Shown here: positions 5,155-6,093 of the stretch, piece after piece | Position numbering within the stretch: position 1 is the first letter of the stretch | Layout: each line of letters begins with the position of its first letter | DNA from: Phytoactinopolyspora endophytica | GTDB lineage: Bacteria; Actinomycetota; Actinomycetes; Jiangellales; Jiangellaceae | Direction of reading: 5' to 3' | Assembly (NCBI RefSeq): GCF_004138495.1 | Contig: NZ_ML142877.1 | Coordinates: 23,457 to 29,549, forward strand | Length of the DNA stretch: 6,093 bases | The notes under the pieces: generated by a model | Database searches by the model: none | Seen by the model: only the letters and a program-made list of their open reading frames with translations | Told to the model about the DNA's origin: nothing | Program-made: the position numbers and the translations under genes

Positions 5155-6080
5155 GTATGACCGTGAGAACCCGGAGGCGTCAGGGCAATGGGGCCGCGGC
5201 GGGCGCGTCGGACGAAACGCCGCTGCTGCAGGTCGCGGATCTCCAGGTTCACCTGCCTACGGGATCCCGCAGCGAGATTGAAGCAGTCTCGTCGGTCTCC
5301 CTCACCGTCCGCCGGGGTGAGCGTGTGGGCATCGTGGGCGAGTCCGGCTCCGGGAAGACCGTGACCGGTCGTGCCATCGCGGGGTTGCTACCGACCTCGC
5401 CGAGAGTGCGCGTGCGAGGGTCCATCAGGTTCTCGGAGCGGGAGATGGTCGGTGCGCCGGCGAAGGCGTGGGACGCAGTACGGTCTCACACGGTCGGGAT
5501 GATCTTCCAAGACCCTTTGACCTACCTCAACCCGGTGATGAAGATCGGCAAGCAGGTCCGGGAGGCGGTCTCACCGGGCCGGCATCGATCCGGCGAGAAC
5601 GACGACGCCCTGCACTTCCTGTCGCTTGCCGGGCTGGAGAACGTCCAAGAGGTCGCGCAGCGTTTCCCGCACGAGCTCAGCGGCGGCATGCGCCAGCGGG
5701 TACTCATCGCCATCGCGATCGCGAAGATGCCGGACCTGCTCGTCGCGGATGAACCGACCACCGCACTGGACGCGACGGTACAGCAGCGGGTGCTGAGGAC
5801 CTTGGACGAGACCGTCTCCGAGCTCGATACCTCGCTCATCCTCATCTCTCATGACATCGCTGTCGTCGCCGGCATGACCGACCGGATCTACGTCATGTAC
5901 GCCGGCTGCGTGGTCGAGTCCGGTGCCACCCGTGAGGTGCTGGAGCGACCCAAGCATCAGTACACACAGGCGCTGCTGCGCAGCGTGCGAAGCCTGACGG
6001 AGGAAGGCATGGAGCTGTACTCCATCCCGGACTCGCTCCGCGTGTCCTGGGCGCGAGAGGAGGAGAACCGTGCTTCTTGA
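5151..6080 (+). CDS. Dpp/Opp-type ABC importer ATP-binding protein, subunit D
   Basis: The 309-residue nucleotide-binding subunit powers the importer from the cytoplasmic side. A ~24-residue Arg/Gly/Ala-rich N-terminal extension precedes the ABC domain. Motifs in order are Walker A GESGSGKT (63-70), Q-loop MIFQDP (Gln120), signature LSGGMRQR (176-183), Walker B LLVADEP (196-202, Glu201), D-loop TALD (204-207) and H-loop His234, so it should be catalytically competent. MIFQDPLTYLNP is characteristic of the DppD/OppD branch. The C-terminal oligopeptide-transporter segment starts (PKHQYTQALLRSVRSL, 267-282) but stops ~25 residues later. It lacks the usual GCxFxxRC cysteine motif found in most relatives, which are ~320-350 residues long. 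The stop lies 11 bases inside the next gene. It should pair with that gene's product as a heterodimer. Confidence 0.93.
   Translation: MSMTVRTRRRQGNGAAAGASDETPLLQVADLQVHLPTGSRSEIEAVSSVSLTVRRGERVGIVGESGSGKTVTGRAIAGLLPTSPRVRVRGSIRFSEREMVGAPAKAWDAVRSHTVGMIFQDPLTYLNPVMKIGKQVREAVSPGRHRSGENDDALHFLSLAGLENVQEVAQRFPHELSGGMRQRVLIAIAIAKMPDLLVADEPTTALDATVQQRVLRTLDETVSELDTSLILISHDIAVVAGMTDRIYVMYAGCVVESGATREVLERPKHQYTQALLRSVRSLTEEGMELYSIPDSLRVSWAREEENRAS
6058..6063 (+). promoter_or_regulatory. Ribosome binding site of ATPase F
   Basis: AGGAGG within the last codons of ATPase D lies six bases before the GTG at 6070. It identifies that GTG as the start of the gene running off the window. Confidence 0.65.
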
Positions 6081-6093
6081 GGCGACCAATGCG
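6070..6093 (+). CDS. Start of the second ATP-binding subunit, F (3' partial)
   Basis: Only eight codons are present, reading VLLEATNA (initiator Met expected). A consensus ribosome binding site six bases upstream and an 11-base overlap with the ATPase D gene support it. The hydrophobic-Leu-Leu-Glu opening resembles the first strand of DppF/OppF ATPases, and this is the position of that gene in B-C-D-F operons. The family assignment rests on context; the visible residues alone are too few. Confidence 0.6.

Overview
The window is a gene-dense, high-GC segment with every gene I can support on the + strand. High G+C at third codon positions, three GTG starts, 4-base stop/start overlaps and a strong hairpin without a T-tract after the first operon all suggest a high-GC actinobacterium. 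The genus cannot be named from this sequence. It looks like an ordinary catabolic and transport locus. I found no mobile element, CRISPR array, tRNA, rRNA or integration site.

Region 1 (left edge to about 1923) is the end of a catabolic operon. It holds the last ~335 residues of a fused alpha-beta 3-oxoacid-type CoA-transferase, entered from the left edge, followed with a 4-base overlap by a TIM-barrel amidohydrolase (amidohydrolase-2/ACMSD-like superfamily). A 12-bp GC-rich hairpin at 1896-1923 then probably terminates the transcript. Region 2 (1924-2956) is a ~200-base control region rich in inverted repeats and an IclR-family regulator gene.

Region 3 (2957-3262) is a 306-base gap with several short palindromes, a weak promoter candidate and a very short leader ORF (MVGVLG) with an excellent ribosome binding site. 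The leader's stop codon overlaps the start of the next gene. Region 4 (3263 to the right edge) is a Dpp/Opp-type ABC importer operon: permease B, permease C, ATPase D and the first eight codons of ATPase F. The genes are joined by overlaps of 4, 4 and 11 bases. No substrate-binding protein gene precedes the permeases.

A plausible reading (inference) is that the importer brings in an organic acid, peptide-like or aromatic-derived compound. The CoA-transferase would activate a keto acid and the amidohydrolase would hydrolyse or decarboxylate an intermediate, with the IclR protein sensing substrate and controlling one or both flanking operons. The substrate cannot be read from this window. The points most worth checking are the leader ORF, the shortened C-terminus of ATPase D without the usual cysteine motif, the missing binding protein, and the inverted repeats around the regulator.
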